From positions 1 to 64,000 of the forward strand of contig DAOWGM010000073.1 of assembly GCA_030637515.1 (NCBI GenBank): 64,000 nt of DNA, in the 5' to 3' direction. A model generated the notes under the pieces. The model was not told the origin of the DNA. It did no database searches and saw only the letters and a list, made by a program, of their open reading frames with translations. Every line of letters begins with the position of its first letter. Positions within the stretch are counted from its first letter, which is position 1. The stretch is from Bacteroidales bacterium (lineage in GTDB: Bacteria > Bacteroidota > Bacteroidia > Bacteroidales > UBA12077). This document shows positions 40,229 to 50,225 of the stretch, in pieces. The translations under genes and the position numbers were made by a program.

Positions 40229-41257
40229 ATGGAAGCAAATTTAAATAATGAATATTGGGACCTTATTGCAAAGTATCTTGCAAATGAATGCGATAAAGAT
40301 GAAATAGATAATTTATTTAATTGGATAAATGAAAGCGAAGAGAATAAAATATTATTTAATCAGGTAAAACAAGATCTTAAAATTATAAATATAGATAAAT
40401 CGATGAATAAAATTAATGTAGATTCGGCTTGGGAGAAGTTGAAAGACAGGATAGAGGAAGATGAGCAGGCTCTGCCGATAATAGAAGAGCGCAAATCAAG
40501 GCGACTTCATGCTCCGTTCGTATTAAAATATGCTGCAGCTATTATCCTTTTAGTGAGTGTTGGATTTTTTACTACAAAATATTATATGAGTTTGCAGGAT
40601 GATTATCGCAACATAACTGAAATAACTGCCAAAAATGAAATAATAGAACAGATAACATTGCCTGATGGGTCTATTGTTTCTTTGAATGCTGATAGTAAGT
40701 TGGAATACCCTGAAGAATTTACAGATAATGAAAGAAAAGTAAAACTGACCGGAGAAGGTTTCTTTGACGTTACTAAGAACCCTGAAAAACCTTTTATTAT
40801 TGAAGCTGAAAATGCAGAAGTAAGAGTTTTAGGAACTTCTTTTAATGTAAATACAAGATTATCAAAAGATAATGTCGAGGTTTTTGTTAAAACTGGATTG
40901 GTTGAATTAAAACGCAAAAATAACGGTGACGAAAAACTGCTTATTAAACCTGGTAACGTAGGAGTATTGACAAAAAGCAAATTAGAAAAATCGGTTAATA
41001 CAAATAATAATATTATCGCATGGAAAACGCGTGAAATTATATTCCGTGAAGATAAAATGTCTGACGTTATTCATATTTTAAATACGGTATACAATACAAG
41101 TATTATCTGTGAAAACCAAGAAGTGTTAAACCTAAAATACACATCAACCTTTGCTAATCAGGATATTAACTCTGTACTAAATGTAATATGTGTAACATTT
41201 GATCTAAAAGTAGAATACAAAAACGATAAAATTTATTTGATAAAATTGGATAGTTAA
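40229..41257 (+). CDS. FecR-family anti-sigma regulator
   Basis: TLPDGSIVSLNADSKLEYPEEF...GEGFFDVTKNPEKPFIIEAENAEVRVLGTSFNV. Confidence 0.93.
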   Translation: MEANLNNEYWDLIAKYLANECDKDEIDNLFNWINESEENKILFNQVKQDLKIINIDKSMNKINVDSAWEKLKDRIEEDEQALPIIEERKSRRLHAPFVLKYAAAIILLVSVGFFTTKYYMSLQDDYRNITEITAKNEIIEQITLPDGSIVSLNADSKLEYPEEFTDNERKVKLTGEGFFDVTKNPEKPFIIEAENAEVRVLGTSFNVNTRLSKDNVEVFVKTGLVELKRKNNGDEKLLIKPGNVGVLTKSKLEKSVNTNNNIIAWKTREIIFREDKMSDVIHILNTVYNTSIICENQEVLNLKYTSTFANQDINSVLNVICVTFDLKVEYKNDKIYLIKLDS

Positions 41258-41300
41258 TTTAAAAATAATCAGTATTTTAACGATTATATAAAGTTGCTCT

Positions 41301-42863
41301 ATGATTAACTATTTAAGAAATAAACTCAAACCCATGATTATGACAGTAATAATCATGGGTTTTTCTTTTTTTACAAACCAAGTTTCTTCGCAAAATAGTT
41401 CTCCTCTCGATAGCATTATAACATATAAGGCTAAAAACATTAATTTATTTGAAGTATTAAGTAATATTGGAAGCATTACAGGTTATGAGTTTTCTTACAA
41501 CTCAGATTTGGTTAAAACCAATACCGAGATAAAAGGAATTTTTGAAAATATCTCGATAAATAATCTACTCAAAGAAATATTAAATGACACAACACTTGAA
41601 TGTAAGGTTGTCGATAAACAGATTGTTATTTGTAAGAAAAATTCTTTTGATCAATTAGTCTCATTAAATATTCCTTTAGAAATAGATAATTATCTTCTTA
41701 TTGACGGTACTATTATTGATATTAATACACAACAGGCACTTTCATACGCTAATGTTTCGGTTTTAGGTAAGAGTATTGGAACAGTTTCAAATGAGCAAGG
41801 ACGATTTGTATTGAAGCTACCGGTTGAAAGTCATATTGATACTATAGCAATATCGTATGTTGGATATAAAAATGCTTTGATCCCAATTCATCAACTATCT
41901 ATAAAGAATAATAAAATATATTTAAAACAAGATCCTTTTATGATACAGGAGATTGTGATAAGAAGTAGTAACGCAAAAAGCATACTTGAGCAATCAATAG
42001 ATAAAATAAAAGACAACTATTATACCGATCCCTACTATATTACATCATTCTACAGAGAGATTGTGAAAAATAAAGAAGAATTAGCCTCTATAACAGAAGC
42101 AGTAATTAAAGTTTACAAAAGCCCATACTCTGGTATTTTTTCAGATCAAATTAAACTTCTTAAGAGTCGAAAAAATAAATATTTTACCAGTGCAGATACC
42201 ATTTCACTTAAACTCCAGGGTGGAATGTCATCAAGTTTATATCTTGATTTAATTAAGAATCCTTTGCTTTTTATTAGTAAAGAACATCTTAAATACTATA
42301 AATATAACATGAAACAAATTGTAAATTTCAATAACACTTCAGCTTACGTTATTGGGTTTGAACCTAAAATGTATATTGAAAACAATGCTTTTGAGGGTAA
42401 TATATATATAAACACAGATGATTTGGCCATAGTAGCTATTGATTTTAAACTAACCGAAGAGGGTTTAAAAAGGACTGGAAGAAATTTTGTTGTTCAGAGT
42501 TCTTTTAGAACACAAGTAAAAGCAGTTTCAGTAAGTTATGTAATAAATTACAGAAAGATTAATAATAAATATTTTATTAATCTTACTAAAGGAGAATTAG
42601 AATTTAAAGCAAGATACAAACGAAAACTTTTTTCAACTGAATTTAAAACGGTTTTTGAATTTGCAGCAAATAATATTGATACTACAGATGTTATTAGATA
42701 TAACAGGATAGAGACAATTTCACCAAACAAGGTTTTTATTGATGAATATTATAAGTATGATCAATCTTTTTGGGGTGATTATAATTATATAAGCCCCAAC
42801 GAATCACTCGAAGAGGCTTTAATACGAATTCAATACAAGCTGGATGAGTTAAAAGAAGAATAG
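41301..42863 (+). CDS. STN + carboxypeptidase-D regulatory-like domain protein
   Basis: Signal peptide; STN YKAKNINLFEVLSNIGSITGYEFSYNSDL; CarboxypepD_reg GTIIDINTQQALSYANVSVLGKSIGTVSNEQGRFVL. Confidence 0.85.
   Translation: MINYLRNKLKPMIMTVIIMGFSFFTNQVSSQNSSPLDSIITYKAKNINLFEVLSNIGSITGYEFSYNSDLVKTNTEIKGIFENISINNLLKEILNDTTLECKVVDKQIVICKKNSFDQLVSLNIPLEIDNYLLIDGTIIDINTQQALSYANVSVLGKSIGTVSNEQGRFVLKLPVESHIDTIAISYVGYKNALIPIHQLSIKNNKIYLKQDPFMIQEIVIRSSNAKSILEQSIDKIKDNYYTDPYYITSFYREIVKNKEELASITEAVIKVYKSPYSGIFSDQIKLLKSRKNKYFTSADTISLKLQGGMSSSLYLDLIKNPLLFISKEHLKYYKYNMKQIVNFNNTSAYVIGFEPKMYIENNAFEGNIYINTDDLAIVAIDFKLTEEGLKRTGRNFVVQSSFRTQVKAVSVSYVINYRKINNKYFINLTKGELEFKARYKRKLFSTEFKTVFEFAANNIDTTDVIRYNRIETISPNKVFIDEYYKYDQSFWGDYNYISPNESLEEALIRIQYKLDELKEE
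41328..41371 (+). promoter_or_regulatory. Perfect 14-bp hairpin plus U-rich tract inside the start of the STN CDS
   Basis: AAACCCATGATTAT-GACAGTA-ATAATCATGGGTTT-TTCTTTTTTT. Confidence 0.6.
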
Positions 42864-42883
42864 CTTTGCTATTTATAGTTTAA

Positions 42884-44746
42884 CTATTCATTTTTACTGT
42901 AAGCTCTTACCCAGTCAACTTCCATATTACAAGGAACTGAAGGATTACCTTCCTGACTAATACCTGAACTTAAAATAATATACATTGGTTCTTGTGGAAC
43001 ACCCTGAGTTTGCTCATATAAAACAACATCATTTATTTTCCATACAAGCTTATCTTGTGTCCATTCCAATGAATAAATAAAGTAATCTTTAGAGAAATTC
43101 AATCCACTAAGCGCCTTTTTATTGTTTCCATCATCACTCCAGTAATTAGCAACTTCAAGTTTTGAAGCAGACTTTTTACCATACTTAAAAATATCAATTT
43201 CAGGCGTAATTTTCTCGCCTAACATCCAAAATGCATGATGAGCAGGGAAGGAGTGATTAACTTTAATTTTAGCCTTAAATAAGCCATATTGTTGTCTGAA
43301 TGATTGTCCTGTATTAATTAAACCTGAAGTGTAATCAAAGTCCTTAGAATAGAATCCCATTGTAGGATCCCAAACTTTTCCGGAAACATTTTCTTGTCTT
43401 GTTGAAATTTTAAGGTTGCTATTACCCAACTCAATATTATTTTCAGTAAAAAATTGTTTTTCATTTACTTGTACATAATTATCGTTTAACAAATTCTTTC
43501 CCCAGTAATAACCACTAATCCACTTTTCAGAATCTAATTTAGCACCTTCGAAATCATCTTCAAATGTAAGCTGCCACACACTAAGCTTATCAAAATCGTT
43601 TTTCTTTTCTAACTTCTGATACCATTTAATTTTTTCTGAATTTTTAAGTTCTTTAAACTCTTCTGATTGCTTAAATTCTTCTGATAATTTGAATTTATCT
43701 TTTGTTAATAAGTATTTCTTTTCTTCAGCAAAATCATTTGAGTTAATATATACCTCGAGTTCTTCGTAATCTGCAATCTCTTGTGATTCATTTAATTCTG
43801 TAAATATTTTAAGCTTTTCTGAATCTTTAAACTTAAAATACTGCTTAATTTCAGCTGATTTTTTAAGAGATTTATATTCCTGCAGTTTCTTGTACTCTTC
43901 CGTGTTCTCAAATTTCATATTCTTTACCTCAAGTACATGATTTTTGAATTCTTCTGAGTTGCTCTCTTTTTCTAAACTTAAATATGACTCTATTTCCTCA
44001 GAACCATCAAGTTGTGTGTAATTTTTATATTTTTCTGAATCTTTAAATTTGAAATAATTCTTTACTTTTGACGATTTAGAAAGACTTTTAAATTGATTAA
44101 GCTTAGCAAATTCTTCAGGGTTCTCTTTTTTATCTATAGAATTGAAGTTTACCGACTCAACGTAGCCTTTTAATTCATTATATTCCTCAAGTTCTTTAGA
44201 ACCATTGAAATTCTCAAAATCTGAAAGTTGATTAGAACCTTTTAAAGTAAAATAACCTTTATATTTCTTTTTTAGTTCTTTATACTTTGCCTGTTTATCT
44301 TTAATTACTTGTGTTTTTTCTGTTTTTTGCTGAATCAATGATTTTTTGAATTCTTCAAACTCAGGTGAAGTATAAAACTGATCCAATTCCTGATAATTGG
44401 CAAGCTTATCAGAATCTTTAAATGATTTGTAATCTTTTAATTCCTGCGAATCTTTTACTTGGTAATAGGTTTTAACTCGCTTCGATTTCTTTTGTTCTTT
44501 GAATTTCTTTTCTTTTTCTGCTGGTTCAGAGCCTGGATATTTTTTCCCGTTTATTTCTTTTTTTATATCCTCAAACTCCTTTGAAGTAACAAAAGCTTCG
44601 AGCTCTTTATAACGTGCTAGTTCTTCTGACTCAGAGTAGGCTGTAAAGTCTTCAAACTCTTGTTTTAGTTTATTCTCTTTTTCTTCTAAAACCGAAGTTT
44701 TTGGGATCATTCCCAATTTTGCATATAACGAAAATTTTGCGCTCAT
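42884..44746 (-). CDS. Repeat-rich protein with C-terminal GH16-like (concanavalin-fold) domain, probably non-catalytic
   Basis: About 4-5 units of ~70 aa (KDSEKLKxYxEL..SxEIxxYxELExY..S.EF...); GH16-like region LTFEDDFEGAKLDSEKW..., PEIDIFKYG at the GH16 EIDxxE position, EVDWVRAY C-terminus; no signal peptide. Confidence 0.85.
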   Translation of the reverse strand: MSAKFSLYAKLGMIPKTSVLEEKENKLKQEFEDFTAYSESEELARYKELEAFVTSKEFEDIKKEINGKKYPGSEPAEKEKKFKEQKKSKRVKTYYQVKDSQELKDYKSFKDSDKLANYQELDQFYTSPEFEEFKKSLIQQKTEKTQVIKDKQAKYKELKKKYKGYFTLKGSNQLSDFENFNGSKELEEYNELKGYVESVNFNSIDKKENPEEFAKLNQFKSLSKSSKVKNYFKFKDSEKYKNYTQLDGSEEIESYLSLEKESNSEEFKNHVLEVKNMKFENTEEYKKLQEYKSLKKSAEIKQYFKFKDSEKLKIFTELNESQEIADYEELEVYINSNDFAEEKKYLLTKDKFKLSEEFKQSEEFKELKNSEKIKWYQKLEKKNDFDKLSVWQLTFEDDFEGAKLDSEKWISGYYWGKNLLNDNYVQVNEKQFFTENNIELGNSNLKISTRQENVSGKVWDPTMGFYSKDFDYTSGLINTGQSFRQQYGLFKAKIKVNHSFPAHHAFWMLGEKITPEIDIFKYGKKSASKLEVANYWSDDGNNKKALSGLNFSKDYFIYSLEWTQDKLVWKINDVVLYEQTQGVPQEPMYIILSSGISQEGNPSVPCNMEVDWVRAYSKNE

Positions 44747-44851
44747 AATTTATATGTTTTCTTGCCAATGGTTAAAGATATAAAAAAATCACAAGATGTA
44801 TTTATAATTTATTTGAATTGTTTCCGTGTTTGAGTTTATTTAAAAACAAAA

Positions 44852-44878
44852 AAAGACCGGCATTTATTGCCGGTCTTT
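44852..44878. terminator. Bidirectional terminator
   Basis: AAAGACCGGCA-TTTAT-TGCCGGTCTTT. Confidence 0.85.
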
Positions 44879-44898
44879 CATAATATATTGATTTTTAA

Positions 44899-46956
44899 CT
44901 ATTTTATACGTTTTAAAGCTTCTTCTGTTGCTTCAATCATAGGATTAATTGAAATGTTCTCACCAACTGCTTCTTGCATCCAAATCTGTGGTGTAACTTG
45001 TCCGATACTCCATATTCTGTCAACCTCATCTGAAAAATTCTTTCCAACAAGGTATTGTTCAATCTGAAAATCAATTAAATGTCCAAACGAGTAATTTGCA
45101 AGATATAAAGCAGCATTAATCATATGTGAATATACAGAAAGTATTGGCTGATCATTAATTCCGTAAACAGGCGCAAAATATTTGTTCCAAACTTCATTAG
45201 CAATATTTACTGTTGCCTCATTCAATTGTGCTGCGTTTGCTTCTGGATTTGCATAAAGCCATTTCCATACTTTCATATCAACCATTGAAACACCCATTAT
45301 TTCAAAAACAGACCAATATAAATCAAGTGTCTCAAGATATTCTTTATCAGGATTTTCATTTGTAAAACCTAATAACTGAAGATCTCTTTTCTGGAAAATA
45401 AATGCTAAAGCTTCAGTAAAGGCAGTGTTAGGAACACCGTTAATCAGATAATAATCAGCATCATGTAATGATATTGTTTGCTCTACATTATGTCCGAACT
45501 CATGAACTGCAATATTATAACCTTTATAATCCATTCCTTTTCCTGAAATTCGAGTACGTAAATGTGCGTTTTCAGCTTTCATTTGTGCTCCCCAAGCATG
45601 ACCAGAGCCACGAGCTGCATCAACAACTACTTTCGAAGCAATAAATTCGGCTCTGCTCTTTTCCCAACCTAATTTTTTTAAAATATTTCCTAAATCAGCT
45701 TCTAATGCTTTTTCGTTTGGATATTTTTTTCGAGTTATATCGTTCAATGTTTCTTCAGAAATAGAGCTTCTGGCCTTAAAACCATCGTACCAAATATCAT
45801 AAGGTTTTAAATCACGACCAAGGCGAGATTTAATAAGTTCACCAACCTGTTTTGCAACCGGAGATGATAAATATTCGTCAAATAAGATTTCCACTTCTTC
45901 CTGAGGAATTTCTTTTGATCCTGAAAATGCTCTTTTAACAAATGTATTATAATCAGCATAATACTCATCTGTAGCTTTCAGTGCATGAAAATTATTTAAT
46001 ATTTCCTGATATCGTGAATTAGGTTCTGAAGTTAGTTCAACTGTGTTATCATCCTGATATACTTTATTTTCAATTGGATTCCAGTCGTAATCGCCTGAAT
46101 TAATAACTGCTTCAGGTATAGTCTGATTTATAATGTGTTTCATTACAGTATAAATCATATCTTGCTTTTCAAGCCCGTTTTCTTTGTTTGCGTAGTTTGA
46201 TTTTATTTCGTCGCGTAAATTCCAATGCGAAAGTAAAACCATATTTTCAGGGAATAACTTTATATTTTCGTTATTTAAAAGATGTCCCATATAGATATTA
46301 TATTCAGCAATATAAATATCAGAACCAGTACTTGCATTTCCTATTTTTTGAGATAATTCAGCAGGAACACGTGCAGTAAATACATCACCTAATCTGGCGT
46401 AAGCCCATTGTAATGAATCCCAGTTTTTTCCAATTTCATTCTTTTCATCTAAAGAAAAAGGAGGAAAGTTAAGCGCAATTACAAATGCAATTTTGTTTGA
46501 ATAAAAATCATCTGCGAAATGCGAACTTGGACTGTATGCAGCAAACATAGCATCAATACTGTGATAAGGACCGTTATTCAAATGCATATTCTCATTTAAA
46601 TCAAGAATAATTTTGTTTTGATGCCCCCATAACGATTCAAAATTAGCAGATATCTTAAGAAATACTGCTTCCTTTATAGAATCATTCGAAATATACTGAT
46701 CTAAACAGAAATTTTCAAACTCTGAAGTTGTTCCGTCAGAAGCTCTCCAAAGAGATGCAGCATGTTTTACACCACGACCAATTAGTTCCTCATTCTCGGA
46801 ACCATATTTTTCAACAAGTGCTTTTTGAGTGGTTTCAATTACCTGATCATTAATATTTTTTTGATCGGATACTTTTTTATCAATAGCTGTATTTGTACAT
46901 TGTACAAATATAAAAGCTACTATAGATAATATAATTACAAAACTTTTTTTCATCAT
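44899..46956 (-). CDS. HEXXH zinc metallopeptidase, lipoprotein (gluzincin-like)
   Basis: IAVHEFGHNVEQ...NTAFTEALAFIF; lipobox FVQC. Confidence 0.75.
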   Translation of the reverse strand: MMKKSFVIILSIVAFIFVQCTNTAIDKKVSDQKNINDQVIETTQKALVEKYGSENEELIGRGVKHAASLWRASDGTTSEFENFCLDQYISNDSIKEAVFLKISANFESLWGHQNKIILDLNENMHLNNGPYHSIDAMFAAYSPSSHFADDFYSNKIAFVIALNFPPFSLDEKNEIGKNWDSLQWAYARLGDVFTARVPAELSQKIGNASTGSDIYIAEYNIYMGHLLNNENIKLFPENMVLLSHWNLRDEIKSNYANKENGLEKQDMIYTVMKHIINQTIPEAVINSGDYDWNPIENKVYQDDNTVELTSEPNSRYQEILNNFHALKATDEYYADYNTFVKRAFSGSKEIPQEEVEILFDEYLSSPVAKQVGELIKSRLGRDLKPYDIWYDGFKARSSISEETLNDITRKKYPNEKALEADLGNILKKLGWEKSRAEFIASKVVVDAARGSGHAWGAQMKAENAHLRTRISGKGMDYKGYNIAVHEFGHNVEQTISLHDADYYLINGVPNTAFTEALAFIFQKRDLQLLGFTNENPDKEYLETLDLYWSVFEIMGVSMVDMKVWKWLYANPEANAAQLNEATVNIANEVWNKYFAPVYGINDQPILSVYSHMINAALYLANYSFGHLIDFQIEQYLVGKNFSDEVDRIWSIGQVTPQIWMQEAVGENISINPMIEATEEALKRIK

Positions 46957-47054
46957 AATTGTATTAGTATTTGAAATTTGTTTAATTGCTAAAAAAAGGT
47001 AAAAATAATATTAAAAAGATTTAATCAAAATCATACAGATTAAAAATATTTACC

Positions 47055-48320
47055 ATGGAAAGACAAGAAAGTTTACTCAACAAATATAAAGAAGTTAGAG
47101 AAAGAACAATTGAAATATGCAAACCTTTAAGTATAGAAGATTACGTTGTTCAACCTATAGAAGATGTTAGTCCTCCGAAATGGCACTTGGGGCATACAAC
47201 CTGGTTTTTTGAAGTTTTAATTCTGAAAGAAAACACCAAAGATTATCAGTTTTATAATAAGAAGTACAATTATATTTTTAATAGTTATTATGAAAGTTTA
47301 GGCGAAAGAATAGTTCGTGTAGATAGAGGAAATTTAACACGTCCTACTGTTGAAGAAATTCTTCATTATAGAGAGATAACTGATGAAAATATGGAGATTT
47401 TACTTTCCGAAAAGGTAAGTGATGAAGTGCTGGATTTAATTGAATTAGGTTTAAATCATGAGCAGCAACATCAGGAATTATTGATCACTGATATTAAATA
47501 TATTCTTGGGCATAATCCTCTTTTTCCGACATACAAACTACAATACGATAAAACTCTTGATAATCTGGCAAAATTTGTTAAACCCGATTATTTAAAAATA
47601 AATGAAGGATTATTTGAGGTGGGATATGAAGGAGATGAATTTCATTTCGATAATGAAGAAAAAAAGCATAAAGTTTACCTGAATGGAGTTATGTTTTCTG
47701 ATATGTTGGTTAGTAATAGTGAATACACCGATTTTATTAAAGATAAAGGCTACAAGCGCTTCGAATTATGGTCGTCGGATGGTTGGGATTGGGTACAACA
47801 AAATAACATTAAATCGCCATTGTACTGGCATTTAATAGATGAGAAGTTTTATGAGTATACTTTAACTAACGGATTACAGAAAATAAATCCTGACGCACCA
47901 GTTACGCATGTTAGTTTTTACGAAGCAGATGCTTTTGCAAGATGGCGAAAAATGAGATTACTTACCGAATTTGAATGGGAGGTTGCGGTAAAGAAATATG
48001 CTACTGAGCTTGATTACAATTTATCGAATTTTCAGGATAATAATTTATTTCATCCTCTGGCTCGAAAAGAAAGCTCATATCAGCTTATAGGTGACGTATG
48101 GGAGTGGACTAATAGCGCATATTTACCTTATCCCGGTTATAAACAACCCGAAGGAGCTTTAGGTGAGTACAACGGAAAATTTATGGTTAACCAGATGGTT
48201 TTACGCGGCGGTTCTTGTGCTACATCCTTCAACCATTACAGAAATACATATCGAAACTTTTTTCAGCCCGATAAACGATGGCAATTCACAGGAATAAGAC
48301 TGGCTTCGGATCTTGAGTAA
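47055..48320 (+). CDS. egtB: EgtB-like sulfoxide synthase (DinB_2 + FGE-sulfatase)
   Basis: PPKWHLGHTTWFFE; LNHEQQHQELLITDIKY; GDVWEWTNSAYLPYPGY...LRGGSCATSFNHYRNTYRNFFQPDKRWQFTGIRLA. Confidence 0.92.
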   Translation: MERQESLLNKYKEVRERTIEICKPLSIEDYVVQPIEDVSPPKWHLGHTTWFFEVLILKENTKDYQFYNKKYNYIFNSYYESLGERIVRVDRGNLTRPTVEEILHYREITDENMEILLSEKVSDEVLDLIELGLNHEQQHQELLITDIKYILGHNPLFPTYKLQYDKTLDNLAKFVKPDYLKINEGLFEVGYEGDEFHFDNEEKKHKVYLNGVMFSDMLVSNSEYTDFIKDKGYKRFELWSSDGWDWVQQNNIKSPLYWHLIDEKFYEYTLTNGLQKINPDAPVTHVSFYEADAFARWRKMRLLTEFEWEVAVKKYATELDYNLSNFQDNNLFHPLARKESSYQLIGDVWEWTNSAYLPYPGYKQPEGALGEYNGKFMVNQMVLRGGSCATSFNHYRNTYRNFFQPDKRWQFTGIRLASDLE

Positions 48321-48323
48321 CTT

Positions 48324-48421
48324 TTGTCATCTCCAACTTGATTGGAGATCTATTTGTGAGTTAAGAATAAGATTCCCTTTTGCAAGGGAACTTTTCTCAT
48401 GAACGAAGTGAGTAATGACAA
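48324..48421. repeat. MITE-like composite palindromic repeat
   Basis: Ends TTGTCAT/ATGACAA; internal hairpins TCTCCA..TGGAGA, TTCCC..GGGAA, CTCA..TGAG. Confidence 0.65.
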
Positions 48422-48504
48422 TTTTGTTACTTATTGCATCTTTTTAAATTCATGAACATTTTTATTTAGTCACTGTATTACTTTTAAAACAATATTAAAG
48501 CAGT

Positions 48505-48798
48505 ATGATAAAAGCAATATATAACGGCAATATCATTGCAGAAAGCAATGAAACCATAATAGTTGAAGGAAATCATTATTTTCCTTTAGGTTCAATTAAT
48601 AAAGATTTCTTAGAAAAGAGTGATTTAAAAACGACCTGTCCGTGGAAAGGTGTGGCAAGCTACTACAGTTTGAATATTAAAGGTGAAATACTAAACGATA
48701 TGGTTTGGTATTATCCTGAACCTTCATATAAAGCAAAACAGATTAAAGACAGAATTGCTTTTTACCAGAAAAACGGACTGAAAGTTATTGAAGAATGA
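48505..48798 (+). CDS. DUF427 protein
   Basis: TTCPWKGVASYYSLNIKGE...VWYYPEPSYKAKQIKDRIAFY. Confidence 0.88.
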   Translation: MIKAIYNGNIIAESNETIIVEGNHYFPLGSINKDFLEKSDLKTTCPWKGVASYYSLNIKGEILNDMVWYYPEPSYKAKQIKDRIAFYQKNGLKVIEE

Positions 48799-48808
48799 TC
48801 TTTTGTGA

Positions 48809-50146
48809 TTAAAATACTTTACATTTATTAACCTTTGTTTTTTCAAATTCCTTTATATCAATACTATATAAATCTGAAGATGGCTTAGTTCTAAAATCTT
48901 CCTTTATATATCCTCCAAGTAAGTATAATTTATTATTTGCAAAAAATAATTCTGAAAATAGAAGAGGCAAATCAATTAAATATTCATTTAATTCTTTTGT
49001 TTCCACATTATACGTATTTATTCTTTCATCTTCGAAAATATAAATGATATTCTTGTAAAAGGTTATTGCCGGTCTTTCCATACCTCTAAATAATTCTCCT
49101 TCAATTTCCCATTCAGATGTAATTAAATCATATGTTTCTATTTCTTTTAAAGGCTGAAAATTGAAACCTCCAATAAAATATATTTTGTTATGAATAAGAA
49201 CTCCTTTTGTTTCTTTCGCTTTTGGCATATCCTTTAATTCAAACCAATATCCAGTTTCCAAATTAAATACATGGACTTTATTTGAATACTCTTTTTGTCC
49301 ATCTATTTGCAATTTAGTTGAACCACCTGCAATGATTATATTTTTATTGTAAACGAATGATGCGAAATTTACAGCCTGATGTGGATTTACATTATCAATT
49401 AATATAGTATCGCTCTTTAAGTAATAAACTTCAATTTTATCATCTAAATACTCATATACTCTGTTTGTTGATAGTCTTTTACCGCCTATAACATATATTT
49501 TATTATTATAAAAATGTATATTATGATATGCTCTTTCTCTAAAACTTAAATTACTAACCCTCCATTTATCTGTATTAATATCATATATATACATACTGCC
49601 TTTAAATTCTTCCCATGAGAAATCAGGTTTAATACCTCCTATAAAATTTGGGTTATTAGCATAATTAGATAAAGCTTCTAAAGCCATATCTTCCTTATAT
49701 GAAGCATCGCCGCTTATAACATAAATTTGATCTCCAATTATTAAAGATCCAAACGAGTATAATCCATCAGTAATAGATGTTAATTTAGTATAGTTTAAAT
49801 TAGATTTTAAAAGCTTTGGAACAATAGTTACTTCTTTAAGGATATGAATATCAACTGAAAGAGGAATAATAAATTTATTTTCTTCTAAATTATTATACGT
49901 GATTTTTTTTGTTTTATAACCAATACATGAGAACTGGATTGTATCTTTAATGTTGATTTTGGAATGTATTTTTAAGTTGAATTCACCTTTTGAGTTGGTT
50001 GAAGTTCCTTCGTTTATTTTTATAAAATAAACATGTACACCTATTAAGGGCTCGTTGTTTTGACTGTCAAGTACTATCCCTTTTATATTTTGTGTATATC
50101 CCCATACAGAAGGAAGTAAAAATAATAAAATCAGCACCGATCTCAT
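48809..50146 (-). CDS. Carboxypeptidase-regulatory + Kelch-repeat protein, secreted
   Basis: GIVLDSQNNEPLIGVHVYF; Kelch motifs NNKIYVIGGKRL, HNKIYFIGGFNF, NNKLYLLGGYI. Confidence 0.85.
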   Translation of the reverse strand: MRSVLILLFLLPSVWGYTQNIKGIVLDSQNNEPLIGVHVYFIKINEGTSTNSKGEFNLKIHSKINIKDTIQFSCIGYKTKKITYNNLEENKFIIPLSVDIHILKEVTIVPKLLKSNLNYTKLTSITDGLYSFGSLIIGDQIYVISGDASYKEDMALEALSNYANNPNFIGGIKPDFSWEEFKGSMYIYDINTDKWRVSNLSFRERAYHNIHFYNNKIYVIGGKRLSTNRVYEYLDDKIEVYYLKSDTILIDNVNPHQAVNFASFVYNKNIIIAGGSTKLQIDGQKEYSNKVHVFNLETGYWFELKDMPKAKETKGVLIHNKIYFIGGFNFQPLKEIETYDLITSEWEIEGELFRGMERPAITFYKNIIYIFEDERINTYNVETKELNEYLIDLPLLFSELFFANNKLYLLGGYIKEDFRTKPSSDLYSIDIKEFEKTKVNKCKVF

Positions 50147-50225
50147 TGAAATACAGATTTATATACAAAGATACGGTTTCTAAAACGTTTATTCAATTAT
50201 TTTTACAGCGTATAGATTGATACAA

